From positions 79,539,305 through 79,603,304 of the forward strand of contig NC_092087.1 of the NCBI RefSeq assembly GCF_045679555.1: a stretch of DNA of 64,000 bases, written 5' to 3'. Source of the DNA: Salvelinus alpinus (taxonomy: Eukaryota; Chordata; Actinopteri; Salmoniformes; Salmonidae). The position numbers were made by a program, and so were the translations under genes. Shown in pieces: positions 22,571 through 34,904 of the stretch; within the stretch, counting starts at the first letter, position 1, and every line of letters starts with the position of its first letter. Below the pieces are notes generated by a model. That model was not told the DNA's origin and did no database searches. It saw only the letters and a list, made by a program, of their open reading frames with translations.

Positions 22571-25500
22571 ATGGCCGTGTTGATTGGAATTGCTTTCAGG
22601 TATGTTTTTAATAGTCTTGATTTAGTTTGTTTCCCTTGTCCTTCAGGTAGCTATGTTTATAATATACATTCTTTTTCCTAAAGAGTTTCTTGGCTTTGTT
22701 GCCTACTAATTGGAGGGATAACGTGTTCTACATCAGAAGGTGAGTTCATTTCAAATAACAGCTACGTAGTTCCATAACCTTAAAAGGCTGGCATTTTCTG
22801 AAATATTTTTTTTTACCTAGGTGATTGGTCTCCTGTACTGGGTTCTAATGCAGCATGGCTCTATGCAGGATCACTTAGGTCTCTAGGATATGGCAATTAT
22901 AAGTCTCCAACAGTTCAAATGAAAGCGCAACAGAAACATCCGGCCTCCATCCTGCGGAAGGAACTGGCCCCCATGTCCCAGCAACCTCAGCAAGTGAGAT
23001 ATCAAGCTCAAATGCCCCAGAATCAACCAGCCACTGAACTTCAGAAGCAACTGACTGCCATGAGCCAGCAAGTGTGGCATCCAGCTCAAATGCCCCTGCA
23101 GCAGAAGCAACCGACCGCCGTGCCCCAGCAAGTGTGGCATCCAGCTCAAATGCCCCTGCAGCAGAAGCAACCTACCGCCGTGCCCCAGCAAGTGTGGCAT
23201 CCAGCTCAAATGCCCCTGCAGCAGAAGCAACCGACCGCCGTGCCCCAGCAAGTGTGGCATCCAGCTCAAATGCCCCTGCAGCAGAAGCAACCGACCGCCG
23301 TGCCCCAGCAAGTGTGGCATCCAGCTCACATGCCCCTGCAGCAGAAGCAACCGACCGCCGTGCCCCAGCAAGTGTGGCATCCAGCTCAAATGCCGCTGCA
23401 GCAGAAGCAACAGACTGCCATGAACCAGCAAGTGTGGCATCCAGCTCAAATGCCCGTGCAGCAGAAGCAACCGACCGCCGTGCCCCAGCAAGTGTGGCAT
23501 CCAGCTCAAATGCCGCTGCAGCCGAAGCAACCTACCGCCGTATCCCAGCAAGTGTGGCATCCAGCTCAAATGCCCCTGCAGCAGAAGCAACCGACCGCCG
23601 TGCCCCAGCAAGTGTGGCATCCAGATCACATGCCCCTGCAGCAGAAGCAACCGACCGCCGTGCCCCAGCAAGTGTGGCATCCAGCTCAAATGCCCCTGCA
23701 GCAGAAGCAACCGACCGCCGTGCCCCAGCAAGTGTGGCATCCAGCTCAAATGCCCCTGCAGCAGAAGCAACCTACCGCCGTGCCCCAGCAAGTGTGGCAT
23801 CCAGCTCAAATGCCCCTGCAGCAGAAGCAACCGACCGCCGTGCCCCAGCAAGTGTGGCATCCAGCTCAAATGCCCCTGCAGCAGAAGCAACCGACCGCCG
23901 TGCCCCAGCAAGTGTGGCATCCAGCTCACATGCCCCTGCAGCAGAAGCAACCGACCGCCGTGCCCCAGCAAGTGTGGCATCCAGCTCAAATGCCGCTGCA
24001 GCAGAAGCAACCGACTGCCATGCCCCAGCAAGTGTGGCATCCAGCTCAAATGCCCCTGCAGCAGAAGCAACCGACCGCCGTGCCCCAGCAAGTGTGGCAT
24101 CCAGCTCAAATGCCGCTGCAGCCGAAGCAACCTACCGCCGTATCCCAGCAAGTGTGGCATCCAGCTCAAATGCCCTTGCAGCAGAAGCAACCGACCGCCG
24201 TGCCCCAGCAAGTGTGGCATCTAGTTCAAATGCCCCTGCAGCGGAAGCAACCGACCGCCGTGCCCCAGCAAGTGTGGCATCCAGCTCAAATGCCCCTGCA
24301 GCAGAAGCAACCGACCGCCGTGCCCCAGCAAGTGTGGCATCCAGCTCAAATGCCCCTGCAGCAGAAGCAACCTACCGCCGTGCCCCAGCAAGTGTGGCAT
24401 CCAGCTCAAATGCCCCTGCAGCAGAAGCAACCTACCGCCGTGCCCCAGCAAGTGTGGCATCCAGCTCAAATTCCCCTGCAGCAGAAGCAACCGACCGCCG
24501 TGCCCCAGCAAGTGTGGCATCCAGCTCAAATGCCCCTGCAGCAGAAGCAACCGACCGCCGTGCCCCAGCAAGTGTGGCATCCAGCTCACATGCCCCTGCA
24601 GCAGAAGCAACCGACCGCCGTCCCCCAGCAAGTGTGGCATCCAGCTCAAATGCCCTTGCAGCAGAAGCAACCGACCGCCGTGCCCCAGCAAGTGTGGCAT
24701 CCAGCTCAAATGCCCTTGCAGCAGAAGCAACTGACTGCCATGAACCAGCAAGTGTGGCATCCAGCTCAAATGCCCCTGCAGCAGAAGCAACCGACCGCCG
24801 TGCCCCAGCAAGTGTGGCATCCAGCGCAAATGCCCCTGCAGCAGAAGCAACCGACCGCCGTGCCCCAGCAAGTGTGGCATCCAGCTCAAATGCCGCTGCA
24901 GCAGAAGCAACCTACCGCCGTATCCCAGCAAGTGTGGCATCCAGCTCAAATGCCCCTGCAACAGAAGCAACCGACCGCCGTGCCCCAGCAAGTGTGGCAT
25001 CCAGCTCAAATGCCCTTGCAGCAGAAGCAACCGACCGCCGTGCCCCAGCAAGTGTGGCATCCAGCTCAAATGCCCTTGCAGCAGAAGCAACCGACCGCCG
25101 TGCCCCAGCAAGTGTGGCATCCAGCTCAAATGCCCCTGCAGCAGAAGCAACCGACCGCCGTGCCCCAGCAAGTGTGCCATCCAGCTCAAATGCCCCTGCA
25201 GCAGAAGCAACCGACCGCCGTGCCCCAGCAAGTGTGGCATCCAGCTCAAATGCCCGTGCAGCAGAAGCAACCGACCGCCGTGCCCCAGCAAGTGTGGCAT
25301 CCAGCTCAAATGCCCCTGCAGCTGAAGCAACAGCCCACTGAACCTCAGAAGCTGACGTCTATGCCCCAGCAAGTGTCGTATCGATCTAAAATGCTCCAGC
25401 TTCAAAATCATCTGGCTGCAATGCCACAGAAGCCTCTTATGTTGCATCCAGCTCAATTTCCCCAGCAGGAGCTGGCCGTCGAACCCCAGCAGGAGCTGGC

Positions 25501-26613
25501 CGTCGAACCCCAGCAGGAGCTGGCCGTCGAACCCCAGCAGGAGCTGGCCGTCGAACCCCAGCAGGAGCTGGCCGTCGAACCCCAGCAGGAGCTGGCCGTC
25601 GAACCCCAGCAGGAGCTGGCCGTCGAACCCCAGCAGGAGCTGGCCGTCGAACCCCAGCAGGAGCTGGCCGTCGAACCCCAGCAGGAGCTGGCCGTCGAAC
25701 CCCAGCAGCAGCAGGAGCTGGCCGTCGAACCCCAGCAGCAGCAGGAGCTGGCCGTCGAACCCCAGCAGCAGCAGGCCGTCGAACCCCAGCAGGAGCTGGC
25801 CGTCGAACCCCAGCAGGAGCTGGCCGTCGAACCCCAGCAGCAGCAGGAGCTGGCCGTCGAACCCCAGCAAGTGACGTATCCAGCGTATGCCAGACGTATG
25901 CCCCAGCAGCAATCGAACCACATTCCTCAGCAAGAATGGCATGTATCTCACATGCCCCTGCAGCAGAAGCAACTGGCCACTGAACCTCAGCAGAAGGAAC
26001 TGACCGCCATGCCCCAGCAAGTGTGGTATCGAGCTAAAACGCTCCAGCAGCATAATCCTTTGGCCGCCATGCCACAGAAGCAACAGGCCTCCATTCCCCA
26101 GCAGCCTCCGCTCGTGTGGCATCCAGCTTATTTCCCCCAGCAGCAGAAGGAACTGGCCGTCGAACCCCAGCAGCAGAAGGAACTGGCCGTCGAACCCCAG
26201 CAAGTGAGGTATCCAGCTCAAATGCCCCAGCAGCAACCGAACCACATTCCTCAGCAATTATGGCATGTAGCCCAAATGCCCCAGCAGCAACTGGTCCCAA
26301 TGTCTCAGCAGAAGCACTACGAAAGCACTGAAGATGGCGCCTCTAGTAGTTCTCAGTTCCAAATCAGTTCCGAATCGCACTACAAGAATGGCAGAACTGT
26401 CTTCTCCCAAACCCGCTACACTCCTAGGGAGGCTATGCCTGTTGACAGTGGAAATGATCCCAATGACAGTGATGGCATATTTGAACCAAGCACATACCCA
26501 CCACTAGTAATGGATCCTACAAGGTAACATACCATTTTAATCTGGTTTTAACTTTGCTCTCTGAATTTGAAACCCTTTGTACTAACCATGTATCTGCCAA
26601 CAGGAAAATCTAA
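22571..26613 (+). CDS. Secreted Q/P/K/W-rich tandem-repeat protein, copy 2
   Basis: Exons 22571-22599, 22684-22739, 22821-26523 and 26604-26613 give 1265 residues. Splice phases are as in copy 1 (2, 1, then AG|G before K-I-stop). 3' UTR continues to 26641 and in an exon from 26719 with AATAAA at 26786. The signal peptide matches copy 1. The repeat region has 38 units of 20 residues, then 16 ELAVEP units, one of them lacking EL. The C-terminus is nearly identical to copy 1 apart from single-residue changes and a short deletion (DSDGIFEP against DSDVGIFEP). The frame stays open over more than 3.7 kb despite independent array rearrangement, which argues that both copies are kept as coding genes. 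Family and function are unknown; an extracellular structural role is inferred. Confidence 0.85.
23061..25340 (+). repeat. 60-bp coding minisatellite, 38 units
   Basis: Same unit as the array at 5401-7440, four units longer. The variant triplet occurs near 23391 and again exactly 600 bp later near 23991, with a third relative near 24711. One unit carries aaattcccctg (Met to Ile) and one ctagttcaaatg, both absent from copy 1. The last three units match the last three of copy 1 in variant order. Confidence 0.97.
25462..25870 (+). repeat. 24/30-bp coding repeat (ELAVEP), 16 units
   Basis: Ten short units (QQELAVEP), two long, one long unit lacking the EL codons, two short and one long. The order differs from copy 1, where the long units come first. 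Confidence 0.95.
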
Positions 26614-27005
26614 TGGTGGATTCATCCTTCAGCAGCTGATGGTGAGACTTTTTTTTTTTTTAATTGTCAAATTAATGACATAAGATTCTGTTGCTGACAC
26701 TGTTCTAATTTCTTTCAGGTTTCAGTCATGCTTTTGTTCTGACCAGGAAGTTGCCGTGTTCTTGCTACTCTTGCATGATTGAATCAATAAACTATTTTAC
26801 TTTCCAATATCTAGTGTCTTTGCAGTACTGAGGGTACTCTTGTGCTTGCTGATTTCAAACAGATGGTGTGGGTTACCAGTACAGTTGGCAGTAAAAGAAT
26901 GTGGTTCAGTCTTCAAATAGCTGGTTTTTACCTTTGCTACTGTTTGTTCAAATTCCAAGATTGGCTCTACATTAGTGTTGTCAAGTGGTGAAATGTCTGA
27001 CCTTC

Positions 27006-28098
27006 CTCATGTTCATACTTTTGTATGTTGACACCCCTTCAAATGACTGGATTTGGCATTTCGGCCACCCGTTGCTGAAGCGTATAAAATCGAGCACACA
27101 GCCGTGCAATCTCCATATTCAAACATTGGCAGTAGAAGGGCCTTGATGAGCTCTCACTTTCAATGTGGCACAGTCATAGGATGACACTTTTCCAAATCAG
27201 TTTAGCATATTTCCACCCTGCTAAAGCGTCCCCGGTCAATTACATTTTTAATGTGATAGGCCACACAATCACACAACAGGGCTGTAGTCATCTGTCCTCG
27301 GTTGCAACACTTAGCGTTCCAAACTGCCTCTGGAAGCATTGTTAGCACCAGAACTGTTCCGGTGCTTCATGAAGAGTGTTTCAATAAACAGCTGCACAAG
27401 CCTACAATCAATATTTGCAATTCCACTTGTCTGTGGGGGTGGGGTAAAGCTCGGCGATATTGGACTCAAGCGCAATGGAAATGGCTTGTCTGGAGAGACT
27501 AATCACTCATCTGGCAGGACAAATCTGGGTTTCACTAATGCCAGGAGAACGCTACCTGCCCGACTGCATTGTGCCAACTTAAGTTTGTTGGTGGAATAAA
27601 TGTCTGGGGCTGTTTATGATGGTTTGGGCTAGGCCCCTTAGTTCCAGTGAAGGGAAGTCTTAATGCTACAGCATACAATAACATACTAGACAATGCTGTG
27701 CTTCCAACTTTGTGACAACAGTTTGGGGGAAGGACCTTTCCTGTTTCTGTATGACAGTGCACAATGCAAGGTCCATACAGAAACGGTTTGCGATTGGTGT
27801 GGAACAATGACAGGCCTGGAAAGAGCCTTGAACTCAACCCTATCGAACACCTTTGGCATGAATTGGAATGCTGACTGCGAGCCAGGCCTAATCAACCAAC
27901 ATCAGTTTCTGACCTCATACTGTTGTGGCTGAATGAAAGCAAGTCCCCACAGATGTTCAAACAACTAGTGGAACGCCTTCCCAGAAGAGTGAAGGCTTTT
28001 ATAGCTGCAATTGGGGGGAGCAAACTCCATATTAATGACCATGATTTTGAAATTAGAGTTTCAACAAGCTGATGACCATAACTTTGGTCATGTAGTGC
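27006..28098 (+). mobile_element. Tc1-like transposon, degenerate but with both ends
   Basis: Sister of 9063-10126, here complete to the right terminus (accataactttggtcatgta). The transposase region is deleted in its first third and frame-broken throughout. Recognisable blocks include gtctggggctgtttatgatgg and tcccagaagagtgaaggc. Confidence 0.88.
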
Positions 28099-28454
28099 AC
28101 TTTAGTTGTATTTATGTTGGCATGCATTGTACACGGTGTTAACAATCCAGACTTATTCTTCATCAATCTGAGCCTTAGGGAGAGTACTAAGCTAAGATAT
28201 GGAATTGTTTTAAACGTTCATACCATGATCAATTAATGTATGAATTTTTGGTACACTTCAGGTATCAACATTTTATCACAATGTTTTGATAAAATATAGA
28301 ATTTTGCCTTTGCTACTATAGCCCACAGAAACACCTTGAATAATGCCTTTTTATAAATGGCAAAGGTTTGTTGTCTCTCCAATATCTAGGTGGTGGCACA
28401 TATTTAACCCTTTATGTATCACATTTTGCCACATACTGTATGTCTGAAACCAGA
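28099..28454. other. Spacer, nothing recognised
   Basis: AT-rich sequence without a coding frame or a repeat that I recognise. Confidence 0.5.
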
Positions 28455-28625
28455 TGGTGAGTAATATATGGAATTAAGTAGTAACCAAAACAAGTGTTAA
28501 ACAAATCAAAATATGTTTGGCATTCTTCAAAGTAGCCACCCTTTGCCTTGATGACAGCTTTGCACACTCTTGGCATTCTCTCAACCAGCTTCATGAGGTA
28601 GTCCCTTGGAATGCATTTCAATTAA
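28455..28625 (-). mobile_element. Tc1-like transposon fragment (3' end of transposase)
   Basis: The minus-strand frame reads DYLMKLVERMPRVCKAVIKA then KGGYFEE, the conserved C-terminus of another salmonid Tc1 transposase, followed by its 3' flank. The rest of the element is missing. Confidence 0.75.
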
Positions 28626-29954
28626 AGAGAGTGACCCAGCACTTTTTTTTTTAATGCCAGCTCAAGTGGGCTTTCCACTTTCCTTTTGTATTTATTTAGT
28701 AATGGTGATAACATAATCACTCCGGACAGACAACTAAAAACTCATCATATAAATGTTGCAGCAGCCTAGGCTACTCCTAAACAGAGATCTGGGATGAAAA
28801 CGAGATGATTTTTCAGTCTGATCATATAGGCTAATAATAGCAGCTGCGTGTTCAGCCTATGCGCCATGTCCATCTGGTCAGGGTAAACAAATTGGTAACG
28901 TTATGTATTTATAGTCCATTTGTGTGTCAGGAGAAAATGTGATTAAATTTGGTTTACATTCAAACTTGGGCTGGCCAGGCTGCCTATACGTTTTCAATCC
29001 AAAATGAGTAACTGGAATGAATCAACATAATAGTGATGACAGATGTGAGTTAATGTTTAATTAGGCTTACCGTTGCATAGCTCTGCATGATGCAAACAGG
29101 GCTGGCCCTCCCATTAGGCAAGATTATGCTTCTGTCTTTTTGGCAATTGGTTGCCACCCTCCGGTGCCCCTGATCCGCTTCTAAACCGCCCGCACCCCAG
29201 CCACCAGCTCATAGCCATTGCTGCAGTTCCCGCTCCCACCCTTTTTTCTCCTCTCCCGAAGTTCACTCTTACTGTCTTTGGTAGCTATGGTGATGTGTGT
29301 GTTTTATATGGGATTATCCAACTGTGAAACATTAATAAAAAGGAGTTTGCCTATTCAATTATTGTATTGTCTTTTTGTTTGTGTGACAAGTTGGTGATTA
29401 AGGCAGTAGCCTAACCTATCCTGTTAGCGTTAGCTAGCTCATACTAGTAGATATCATCAGCTAAAAGTAAGCTACAGAGTTTTGAAACAAATGTGCTACC
29501 ATGTCTAAGAGACAAAAATGAATGAAGCAGATAAAAAAAAAATGAATGAGAAAAGAGGCACAATCTCTAAACCAAAGCAATTCGCTGCTGAAATTGATCA
29601 GCGTGCAGCAATGTCCATCAGCCGGTATAGAGAACGACAAGCCTCCGGGGACAGGCGTTCATTCGCCGAGAGGGACGAGCCCCCTTTCGCTGGTTCTAGC
29701 AGTGAAGAGGGCGAACCGCAGGAGCCATCCACTTCCACCAATGACGAGAGCTCACTGGGTGAACAAGAACGGGTGGCCACACCTCCAAACAATGCTGGCG
29801 GAGACCCTACTATCTTGGACCCTGACTCAGATTCGTCGCACCCCATCCCCGATGACAGTGGTGCTGCTGCTAAATCCGACTCCCAGACAAAAAACATAAA
29901 AGATCCATGTGATTGGCCAAAATATATGAATGGATCTTTACGGGATATGATAGC
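28626..29954 (+). mobile_element. hAT-type (ZMYM1-like) element, 5' part
   Basis: The frame from 29518 (MNEADKKKMNEKRGTISKPK) runs through an acidic Ser-rich linker to KDPCDWPKYMNGSLRDMIAE at about 29960. The last piece matches the TTF-type zinc-finger lead-in of ZMYM1-like hAT transposases. Similarity then stops and LINE sequence follows, so the element is truncated. The non-coding part before 29518 includes ggctggccctcccattaggc, typical of the leader of these elements. Confidence 0.6.
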
Positions 29955-30476
29955 AGAGAGAACAGTCTATGACTTGGGAGACTGGAGTCTTTCACAATTT
30001 TTGGGCCTTCCTCTGACACGGCTTAGTATATATGTCCTGGATGGCAGGAAGCTTGGCCCCAGTAATGTACTGGGCCATACTCATTACCCTCTGTAGCGCC
30101 TTGCGGTCACATGCCGAGCAGTTGCCATATCACCAGGAGGTGATGCAACCGGTCAGGATGCTCACCGTTGGTGCAGCTGTATAACTTTGAGAATCTGGGG
30201 ACCCATGCCAAATCTTCTCAGTCTCCTGAGGGGGAAATGGTGTTGTCGTGCCCTCTTCACGACTGTCTTGGTGTGTTTGGACCATGATAGTTTGTTGGTG
30301 ATGTAGACAAGGAACCTGAAACTCTCGACCTGCTGCGCTACAGCCCCGTCAATGTGAATGGGGTCGTGTTCGGCCCTCCTTTTCCTGTAGCCTACAGTCA
30401 ACTCCTTTGTCTTGCTCACATTGAGAGGGTGTTGTAATTGCACCACACTGCCAGGTCTCTGACCTCTGACTTGCAT
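29955..30476 (-). mobile_element. LINE reverse-transcriptase fragment
   Basis: The minus-strand frame 30476-30162 reads NVSKTKELTVGYRKRRAEHD then NKLSWSKHTKTVVKRARQ and LRRLRRFGMGPQILK, the post-palm region of a fish non-LTR retrotransposon (L2/CR1-like). The DNA continues to about 29955 as its 3' part. It is 5'-truncated and frame-broken. Confidence 0.75.
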
Positions 30477-30648
30477 AAGTTCTCCCTCTACTCACTCTAG
30501 TTAACGATTTCACACAATATATTTTTGCAATGACTGCAATCTTTGATCTTTTATGACCAACTCATTTTGGCTGCACCGAGCAAGTTTGACCTATTCCTAC
30601 AACAACGGTTGGAACCATAGAGAGCACATATGATACTGCACGCTTACA

Positions 30649-32010
30649 GTGCCTTCAGAAAGTATTCACACCCCTTGACTTTTTCCACATCACCTGAATT
30701 TAAAATGTATATTTTTTGTCACCAGCCTACACACACACACAATACCCCATAATGTGGAATAATGGAATAATTTTTGCACAAATTAATTACAAATGAAAAG
30801 CTGAAATATTTTGGGTCATTAAGTATTCAATTCAACGCCTTCGTTAGGGGAAGCCTAAATCAGTTCAGGAGTAAAAATTTGCTTAAGTCACATAAGTTGC
30901 ATTCTGAGCAGTGAATTTCAAACAGATTCAACTATAAAGACTAGAGGTTTCCAATGCCTGGCAAAAGGCACTCATTGGTAGATGGTAGAAAAAAGCAGAC
31001 ATGGATTGTCCCTTTGAGCATGAAGTGATTATACTCTGGTGTCTCAATACACCCGGTCACTACAAAGATACAGGCCTCCATTCTAACCCAGTTGCCGTAA
31101 AGGAAGGACACCGTTCAGGGATTTCACCATGAGGACAATGGTGACTTTAAAACAATTAGTGTAATGGCTGTGATAGAAGACTGAGGATGGATCAACGTAG
31201 TTACTCCACAATACTAGCCTAATTGACAGTGAAAAGGAAGCCAATACAGAATAAAACATTTGAATCCTGTTTACAAAAGCACCAAAGTAATACTGCAAAA
31301 AATGTCAACACAATTAAAATTGTCCTGAATACAGAGAGTTATGTTTGGGGCAAATCCAATACATTAGATCACCACTCCATATTTTCAAGCATAGCGGTGG
31401 CGGCATCATGTTAGGGCATATGCTATCAATCATTAAGGACTGGGGTGTTTCAGGATAAAGAAAAATAAACCTGAATGACCTAAGAATAGGCAAAATCCTA
31501 GAGGAAATCCTGGTTCAGTCTGCTTTCCCACCAGACACTGGATGATGATTTCACTTTTCACCAGGACAACATAAAAGGCAAACTCAAGTGTTCCTGAGTG
31601 GCCAAGTTATATTTAAATCAAAACTATGCCAAGACCTGAAAATGGTTGTCTAGCAAGGAACAACCAAATTCGACAGAGCATGACATTTTTTGAAAATAAT
31701 AAAATGGCCAAAAGTTGAACAATCCAGGTGTGGAAAACTCTAAGGGTACTTCCCCAGAAAGACTCAAAGCTGTAGTCACTGCCAAATGTGCTTCTACAAA
31801 GTATTGCCTCAAGGGTGTGAATACTTACGTAACTGCGAAATTTCTGCATTTCATTTTCAATACATTTGTCAACATTTCCAAAAACATATTTACATTATGG
31901 GGGTAGTGTGTGTAGATAGGTAATTTTAAATATATATATACACACTTGAATTCAGGCTACAATTTGGGGGAATAGGTCAAGGGGTATGAATTATTTCTGA
32001 AGACACTATG
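30649..32010 (+). mobile_element. Tc1-like transposon, both ends present, degenerate
   Basis: Starts acagtgccttcagaaagtat and ends with its inverse near 32008 (ggggtatgaattatttctga then agacactatgta). The interior follows the salmonid Tc1 family with cattatgg and cagggatttcaccatgagg blocks. The transposase frame is broken many times and no long frame remains. Confidence 0.8.
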
Positions 32011-32149
32011 TACCAGCAACACAACTTTAAACTGATTCTTTAAGCAAAATATTGAAAATAATTGGTATAATTTATAGGCAGAAATTAAATGGTTTATTAA
32101 TCATTAAATCATGCAACAGTAGTATCAATTTCTTTGTCAAAGACCTGCT
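32011..32149. other. Short spacer
   Basis: AT-rich, nothing recognised. Confidence 0.4.
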
Positions 32150-34060
32150 GAGGCACGTGGGCCTGTCACGTCTGCTGGAGTCCTGTTGCTTCTGCCGAGG
32201 ACCTATTGCTTCTGCTGAGGTAAGGGCGCCTGCCAGATCTGCCGGGGTCCAGTTTCTTCTGCCAAAGCAAGGGCGCCTTCTGCATCTGCCAGTGTCCTGC
32301 CGCATGTGCCGGGGTCTTGTTATGTCTGCGGAGACACGGGCGCTATTACTTCTGCTGGGGCATAGGAGCCGGTTACTTTTGGTGCAGTTAGGGGAATATA
32401 TCCATAATCACCTAGGAAACAAAGACAAAGTTAAAAATAGAAAAATGCCTCGTTTTGTTTAGGGGTAGATCAGCTTTAATTTTGCAGATAGAAGCTACAA
32501 TCTAGCAATGTAATGCCTGCATCATTTCCAATCACACATACAATATTTTCCACTAACCCTACCACCCCTCCCCTAATTGGAGTAAACTAATGAACAATAG
32601 TTAAGCTTCTACATACAATCTATTTTACAATTTTGTTGGATTCTATATTGGAAAATACTTCATGTTAACATACTACTTTACATATATAATGAATATAAAA
32701 CTCTAACAGCTTACAGATGGTGGGCAATTAAGGTCACAGTAATGAAAACTTAGGACACTAAAGAGGCCTTTCTAGTGACTCTGAAAAACACCGAAAGATG
32801 CCCAGGGTCCCTGCTCATCTGCGTGAACATGCCTTAGACATGCTGCAAGGAGGCATGAGGACTGCAGATGTGGCCAGCGCTACAGGGAGACAGGACGGAC
32901 AGCTGATCGTCCTCGCAGTGGTAAACCACGTGAAACACCTGCACAAGATCGGTACATCCGAACATCACACCTGCGGGACAGGTACAGGACGGCAACAGCC
33001 GAGTTACACCAGGAACGCACAACCCCTCCATCAGTGCTCAGACTGTCTGCAATAGACAGAGAGGCTGGACTGAGGGCTTGCAGGCCTGTTGTAAGGCAGG
33101 TCCTCACCAGAAACAACGTCGCCTAGGGGCACAAACCCACTGTCGCTGGACCAGACACGGTTTTGTCTCACCAGGGGTGATGGTCAGATTCGCGTTTATC
33201 GTCGAAGGAATGAGCGTTACAGCGAGGCCTGTACTCTGGAGCGGGATCGATTTGGAGGTGGATGGTCCGTCATGGTCTGGGGCAGTGTGTCACAGTACAG
33301 GGAAGACATCCTCCTCCCTCATGTGGTAACCTTCCTGCAGGCTCAACCTGACATGACCCTCCAGCATGACAATGCCACCAGCCATACTGCTCGTTCTGTG
33401 CGTGATTTCCTGCAAGACAAGAATGTATGTTCTGCCATGGCCAGCGAAGAACCCGGATCTCAATCCCATTGAGCACGTCTAGGACCTGTTGGATCGGAGG
33501 GTGAGGACTAGGGCCATTCCCCCCAGAAATGTCCAGGAACTTGCAGGTGCCTTGGTGGAAGACTGGGGTAACATCTCTCAGAAAGAACTGGCAAATCTGG
33601 TGCAGTCCCTGAGGAGGAGATGCACTGCAGTACTTAATACAGCTGTTGGCCACACCAGATACTGACTGTTACTTTTTGACCCCCCCTTTGTTCAGGGACA
33701 CATTATTACATTTCTGTTAGTCACGTCTGTGGAACTTGTTCAGTTTGTCTCAGTTTTTGAATCTTGTTATGTTCATACAAATATTTACACATGTTAAGTT
33801 TACTGAACATAAACACAGTTGACAGTGAGAGGACGTTTCTTTTTTTGCTGAGTTTATATAACTACGGTTATTTGAACCAAATCAATATGTAGAACAACCA
33901 CTCACCTTTTGGGTTATGAGAACTGGTTCTCTCTCCAATTAGCAGGCAACATACCCAAGAAACTCTACAAAACATTCAAATGTTACAAAACTGTTAGACA
34001 ATGGACAGAAACTAGATCAATAAATGGAACCGCTAACCTTAACAAGAGTTCTAAAGCCAT
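32150..34060 (-). pseudogene. Decayed paralogue of the secreted repeat-protein family (relic c3)
   Basis: Exons 34060-34038 (MALELLL plus AG), 33964-33906 (RVSWVCCLLIGERTSSHNPK) and the start of exon 3 from 32411 keep the same phases 2 and 1 as the intact genes. Exon 3 begins GDYGYIPLTAPKVTGSYAPA and meets a stop after about 30 codons. Broken repeat-like sequence (cttctgctgaggca type) goes on to about 32150. Intron 2 is enlarged by a Tc1-like insertion at 32701-33855. The signal-peptide part is surprisingly intact, so a short secreted peptide of about 57 residues could in principle be made, but decay is the simpler reading. Confidence 0.75.
32701..33855 (+). mobile_element. Tc1-like transposon, left end missing
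   Basis: Contains agatgcccagggtccctgct, gtttatcgtcgaaggaatga and the catalytic-region blocks to ctgttggccacaccagatac, and ends gaggacgtttctttttttgc then tgagttta. The transposase frame is interrupted by deletions. It sits in intron 2 of relic c3. Confidence 0.85.
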
Positions 34061-34250
34061 AGCTATTTTTCTAAACAAAACCACAATCATATTCAGAACT
34101 AATGCAAATGTTTTGGTTGTTTCTTAAGAATCCCCAGACACTGCTAATCAATGGCTAATCAATGGCTGGCTTATAAGTGACAACTGATATACTCAGGTGT
34201 TGCTAATTGCCCAATGAAAGTCAGGAGATTCGATAATTGCCGATTTTATT

Positions 34251-34781
34251 TGTATGTCCCGTTGCCCCTGGTGCGTGGAGATTTCACGTAACGACCAATG
34301 GAATGGTCTAAAATGTGCCATGTGTTGGATTCTACGTTTTGAACATTGAGATATTAAAGACATGATAGATCAGACACATTGTATATTAAGGAGTGAAAGA
34401 GACTGGGTCTGTAGAAAGACAGCTGTGAAAGACAGCTGTGGAATGTGTTGGGTGGACAAGAGGAGAGCAACGTGTTGATACAGGGTAGACAGATGGACCT
34501 CTGTGGATTAGATGGAGGGGTTGAGGTCAGGAGGTGAGAACAAATTCCCTGAAGGGAGTAATAAGGGTTTGGTATCTTGTTACTCTTTTCCTGTTAAACC
34601 GTAAGATGTAAGGATTGGAGAGAAGGAGTGTCTTAAGTGGGATATATATATACCTGATATGGGAGAAATGTTGTGTTGTCTGAATTACAGCTGTACAGAA
34701 CCTTTGGGAAGAATTAAACGTGGTTAAAGCTTCTCTAGTGTCCTTGAGTTAATTACTCTGAAAAATAAGAACCTAATACAT
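34251..34781 (+). repeat. Possible solo LTR fossil
   Basis: A block of about 530 bp with TATA-like tatatatatacc near 34645 and aattaaa near 34715, followed by a short tail, resembles a retrotransposon LTR. It starts tgtatgtcccg and ends ataca. No internal region or clear target duplication is seen, so the call is tentative. Confidence 0.3.
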
Positions 34782-34904
34782 GTAAAACCGGGTTAGCGTT
34801 GTTTGTTGTTTGGAACCGGGCTGAGCCAGGGTTGCGTTTAGTTTTTCAGGTTCTGGAACGTTCAATTGAAAGGAAACTGTGCCGCACCGAATGACCAGTT
34901 AAAA

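Larger units (their letters stand above)
17709..28063. repeat. Segmental duplication copy A2 (pairs with 1-10126)
   Basis: Collinear with A1 throughout, with scattered substitutions and short indels, and arrays of different length. The match starts at ccaaatagtctgccaaattg (17711) and continues at least to the point where A1 meets its gap. Because the left end of A1 is outside the window, 17709 is only a minimum boundary. The single-copy erp27 fragment lies between the two copies. Confidence 0.93.
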
